From Euwallacea fornicatus (lineage: Eukaryota > Arthropoda > Insecta > Coleoptera > Curculionidae): DNA of 64,000 nt. The notes under the pieces are model-generated. The model saw only the letters and a list, made by a program, of their open reading frames with translations, was not told where the DNA came from and ran no database searches. Below, piece by piece: positions 27,901 through 33,900 of this stretch; the first letter of the stretch is position 1; each line of letters begins with the position of its first letter. The translations under genes and the position numbers were made by a program. The stretch lies in the NCBI RefSeq assembly GCF_040115645.1, contig NC_089541.1:7192001-7256000 (forward strand), written 5' to 3'.

Positions 27901-30900
27901 GCGATAATCAGCGGCTACTTGCGTGAAGTACCAGGCGCGCTGTAACCCGATGCATCTCGAATCGAACAACCTGTTTGTTTACAAATATAATGGAAAATAT
28001 GCGAGCGATTTTGATTAAGTGATTTTTTCCTGGTTCGGCACGATTGAATAATGTCTCTGCGTGTAGCTGCTGTGTAATGACGATGAATAGGGCGGTGGCA
28101 CGGCGCCCGTCGGATCATCGGAAATCCGTCGTTGGTGAATAATACATTGTGAACCGCTGAAACTGTAATTTCGCATTCGGGCTGAATAATAATTCAATTC
28201 TTGAGTTGGAACATCTACCGAAATCACTAGCAAGCAAACTATTTAAAAATTTATTTTGAGGTTTTCTGAACTGTGAAAATGTCTTATAATTTTTCAAAGT
28301 TTTAGTATGAAATTTACAGAACCAAAGGTCGAGGAGTGCTCACGGATTTTAAAATGAGAAAGCACACCCAGGTCCTCTCTTTAGGTGTCCATGAGAGATG
28401 GTTTATCTCTATTAGTAATTTTTTTCGTTCGACCGTTTGAAATAGTTTCCTTCTAAGATTGCTTTCATAATAAAAGAACGGAACTGATAATTTTAAATAA
28501 TTGTACACTTGGGACAATGCCTATTAACATCTGTATTTATAAATGCTGTTCAGAGTGATCAGATGTGGCGTTCCATTGTTAAAAAATAGGGAATACCCCA
28601 AGCACCCGTAAATATACAATGTGTCCCCGGATAAGCGAAGCTACTCTTCTATATGTTAAACAACAATGGATATACGGAGTGATTCAAGAAGGTGACTCGC
28701 CCTTATAACTTTTGTGTATGTAAACTTAGAAAGTTGAAATTTGTGGTGAAATTATATGAGAATAGATCCTATTCATTGGCATTAATAACGTTTATCTAGC
28801 ACTTACAGTTTAACCGGAAATGACTTCAAATTCAAATTTTTGAAAATAATGCCCTATAAATTTTTACTTTTTCGAAATCTAGAGGTCAATTTTAGTCTAG
28901 AAATACCTCATTTTAAAGAAAATACCTTTTTTGTGAAAAAATTGATATGTTCTTAGTATTTGGGGAATAGCATCGGCGGCCTTCCGATGCTGCGCGATTT
29001 TATGTCGAAAATTTTCTACTTAGAAACCACCCGGGCCGCTACTGTTAAAAAAAAATTCAATAAAATAGAAACGGAAAATGTTAACGGAGCAGAAAACTTT
29101 ATTATCAGTGAAGACAAAGAAATCAATGTTTTATTTATAGTAGAAATTAATTCAAGTACGTCAATTCGTTAGATAACTCCAAAATGTGAGATTAGCTATT
29201 CGTTAGGGCGTCGAGTTTCGGAAAAAACTTCTGTATTCTTGTGGTTATCAACCAGTAATTAATTGAAATGTTCAAAATGACCACCTTATTGTTCTCCACA
29301 AGCAAAAGCATTTCGAACCGTTTTTCTCATAACGTTGCTCAATTGATTTGGGGTTATATTATTTATCGCGCTACGAGCTTTTGCTTCTAATTCTTTCCAT
29401 TTATTAGAAGGAGAGGCGTAAACTTGTGCTTTAACTGTAACTGTAACTCTGACTTGCGTTTTCAGGACTGTATATGAATTCTACAAGTAGAAATATTTGA
29501 TTATTTTATTCTGTCATTTGAAAAATGGCACGTATTTTTTTCTAAATTTGAATGTTTTTAATGAATTAATAGTTCATTTTTAAGTGAACATAGGTTGTGT
29601 TTGGTATCAGAAAGTTCGGGAAAAAGTAATCTTTTAGAGAATCGCAATGAGCCACCACGTTTCTATTTGAAAAACGAGAGGTAAATGGGAAAGGCTGTTT
29701 TTCGGTATTTCAATTGCTTGTGAAAGAAAAAGCATATATAAAATAAAATGAGTAAAACCAATTAGTATTTTTCCCCATAATTCTGGCGTAAAATTGTGCC
29801 TAATACGTATGTCGCAGTGGCGCAGCTCGACGAGAGAAACCCACAAAACAAATATATATTACTTTCATTAACATATTTTTAGATTAAAAATGACCTTTAG
29901 ATTCCAAAACAGTAAAAATTTATAGGGCATCACATTTAAAAATCGAAAGGTCCTTTCCGGTACCGGAAGTGCTAGATAAACGCCCTTAATGTCAGTCAAT
30001 CGGCTCTATTCTCATGTAGTTTTCATCCAAATTTCAACTTTCTAAGTTTAGAAAAGTTGTGAGGGCGAGCCATATTTTTTAATCATCCGGTATTGCACGC
30101 AATAAACATCGTCCCCTTACGAGACTTGCCCGCCACTCACTTCCTTCGAGAGGCAAACTTCTCCGTTGGAGACGATAGCCTTCGTTATGAGTTCCTCCAC
30201 GAATATACAGGGTGAGTCGGGAGGATCGTGCCAAACTTCAGGAGCGTGTTGTACATGAAAAATAAATGTAAAAAAACTCAAATGTTGTTATCCGATTTTC
30301 GTTTGCTTACAAGTTATAGCGTAAATAAAATTAAAACATAAAATTTAAAAAATGTATAAATTTCATAAGAAATTCCATAAATTAACGTTTGGATATCATA
30401 GTAAATGTTCAAAAATATTGCCATTAACTTCTAAACATTTTCGGCTTCGTCTACGAAGAGCATTCGTTGCGCTCCTGATTGTTTCATGTCTTTCTTTAAT
30501 GGCAGCTGCAGCATTTCTAATGCGTTGAACTAGTGCATCTTGAGTGTCCACTTTTACTCTGTACACTTCAGTTTTAAACCAACCCCACAAACAATGGTCT
30601 AGTGGTGTGAGGTCTGGAGACCCTGGAGGCCAACTAATAGGGCCACCACGTACAAGAACGTCCAGGAAAGGTACGTTTATGGTAAATATAATCCTAGTTA
30701 AAAAATTTTATTTACGCTATAACTTGTAAACAAACGAAAATCGGATAAAAACATTTGAGTTTTTTTATATTTATTTTTCACGTAGAACACGCTCCTGAAG
30801 TTTGGCACGATCCTCCCGACTCACCCTGTATGTCTATTTTGAAAATCGCAAATTACGAACCGTCGCCAACAGCAAATCAAAGAAAAGAATGGTTCAGACT

Positions 30901-33900
30901 CGACAACAAATATTCTTTCAAGACGCAGTCAATAAAACTACTATATCCAACGATACAGGAAGATGCTAGTTGCGACTAAAAACAAAGGCATTTGCGTTAA
31001 CGGTACTACTAAAGAGCAGGGTTGGGTGTTGGCCGAAACGGCATTCGATATGTAAATGCCACTTTGATTTGCACATAGAAATACATTAAAGTGGTGATTG
31101 TTTTACTGCGGCTCGTAAACCACGTCAGGAGTGACGTATAACGACTCAGAATTTTAAGCTGTAAATATGATAAAGAATCGGTTTTGGTAATAATATATAG
31201 CTGAGTCGGTTGACGTAACGTTTGATAATTAATTACGCAATTATCCGGCAATGCAGCCGCGACACACATATTGTCATTGCGCCAGGGGCGATGAGGTCAA
31301 GAGCGCTAGACGGAACCCATCTCCACGCATTATTTAACATCGTTTCCATTTTGCGTAGACGTAAATTATCCTCAGTAATACAGGCCCCTATTGGCTGGCG
31401 ATGTTTAACCCGATTCTCACCATGTCGCCTCACGCCTCAAAGCTTATTGAAATTTACTCCCTAAATGCGTACATTAGTCCGGCAAATTTATGATTTAATC
31501 AGAAGTTTACGTATTTCGTATCTGCCGTACACAGTCGGGAAAAAAAGATATCCTAAAGCAAAAAAAATTCAGAAGATGTGGCGACCTATCGGAAACATCG
31601 AAGGTCTTTTCCTCGATGATTAACTTTTTGAAGGTTTGATTGGTTCAAATCGGAACTAATAATCGAACCATGTGTCAAACGCTCTGCTATACCTATTCTG
31701 ACTCGGTTTGGTCAAAATGTTCACATCACACAAAAATGTCTTTTTTTCGGAAGCTGGATTTGAGATCAATGATTGATGTTTGATTATGTATTTGAGTATT
31801 ACCTCTCTTTTAAATTTCATTTTCTGCGTTAGCGATTACTGCAAGTGGTATTTATTGGTTTTTAGTTTGCTCTTATGTGTCCGCGCTTGACCTTGTTTGT
31901 AACTCCATATATTTTTGAACAAGAAAGCGATGTGTGGCCTGTCGTTCAGTGAGCAAATATAACAGTTGGTTAATGACGTTTGAGCAAGAGATCAACCTCG
32001 GACAGAAAGAAACGAAACCGAATGCTAACAATTTAGCTAATCACAGCGGACGTCCCATACCGGAAGGCGGTGGCGTGTCTTCGGCTTTAAATAATGTACA
32101 TACTTTTAACTTCACTTATTTTTCACTCCTTTCTGTCCTCATCGTTAAGCGAAAGACCATGTTGCTCCTGAGAAATATATCGTAAATCAATCTGACTGGA
32201 CAATTCGATCATTTCTAACCGGACTATCAGCGAGACAATCACACTCGCTAATGTAAACGCAAATTACTCGTTTCATAAAAACGATAAAAGGTGCATCCAT
32301 CTGTGCTGGTGTGAAGTATGGTCGCTGGGCGGTCAAAATAAGCAGTTAGAATGTTGGCCGTGAGAATGAGATGCCATTGTCTTATTTCTCGAATGCCGTT
32401 TCGACCAAGTGTCCGTAACGCGTTGGTGTGTAAACGAGTCTAAATAGTATTAGCGACGACTGTAAACCCTGGTCACATTTGACTAATTTGCTGTCCGTGA
32501 AAACTGTCTTATAGTGGTGATCACAGTTTTTGGATTTTGCATAACGTATTAATATGAGATAAAGATGATCGGCCCAGTTATCTAAATTCTCGATCCAAAA
32601 TTAAAAATAATGAGTTAGTACATGGTAACAGAGTGCTGTGGTCTCACTTGTGAGAAAAAAGTTACCATGGAATGTTTTCCTAGAATTTTCCAACGAGGCA
32701 ACGATTTTAACGCACGCTTTTGCGAGTTGAATGTAGCGCATTACCGCACGCAAACCGAAATGGCATGTGACAGTGTTAGTTTTAATTTTAATCATGTTAG
32801 AATGCACACAGTGTATGCAAGATAAGGACGTTTGCCGTGGGGATCTCGTAAACGGTAATAGGTACGGGCTTGGTTACTCGGGAGAAAAGTTGCACATTCA
32901 TTGGAGTAGCGTCACAATACAAAAAGATGTAAAAAATATTTTCGTTTTCCAATTATTTGTAAAAAACCAAAAGTTTAAAATTTATTTTTTCCGGAATTGT
33001 GGTAAGAGATGGACGAAAACTAAAATCGCTTTCGTGTCGCAGTTTTTTAAGCCTCAACATGAAAATCTTCATTTCGTTTGTCAAGAGTAATCAACTTGTT
33101 TTTTTCTAGATGTGACTAGAAGGTTTTTGCGGATTTTAACGCGATCTTTAATTCCAAATTCATTGACATACCACACTTACTAATTTACGTTTCCTTCATA
33201 TTTCTCTAAAGTAAAATGCAACGTTGAAGGTGGTAACGGCATCGGATATTAAGGTGGGATATCCGATGCCATTAATGAAATATGAATATTTTGTTATAAA
33301 ACCAAACGACATATTTTTCGAATTCATTAACATCTTATTTAAATTCCTAAATAACAGTCGCTTTTCTCTTTACCGATATTCGTCGGTAAAAATGAACAAG
33401 AATATCTACTTTAAGAAATGGGCCGATAAGAAAAATGTACAATTCGCGAAGAGGCGTAGATGAGCAAACGCGATTTTCGCAAACTGTTACGCCACTAATG
33501 TCGGATGTAAATTGTTACAGAATCACATCATTAATCTAATATCCTTTTCAAACCTACTCATCACTGAGACATGATTTTCATATAACTTTAGTCAGAACTA
33601 AAAACCCTGTTTAAGGACCTAGGCCAACTTCACCTTCGAAGCTTTTACTGCAAACAAAACGGAAATATCTGCAATCTAAACACCGGCCATAATTGCCGGT
33701 CTTAACCCAAAAACCCGGTCACCAGAAGTACGTCCAATACGGGAATAATAAATGTTGTTTTAGTGAATTCCTCGGTCTCTATTCTCGGTCTTTATTCTCG
33801 GTCTTGTATAGACGAGACACTCGAGAGGCCAAGTGGCCCCTGCACAGCAGCGGCAGCGGCAGCAGGAAACGATCAGTTCGCCTGCTTTGAGAGTGACATT

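Noticed and set aside
31640..31680. GGTTCAAATC word resembling a tRNA T-loop
   Set aside because: No A-box at the right distance and no acceptor stem, so not a tRNA gene.
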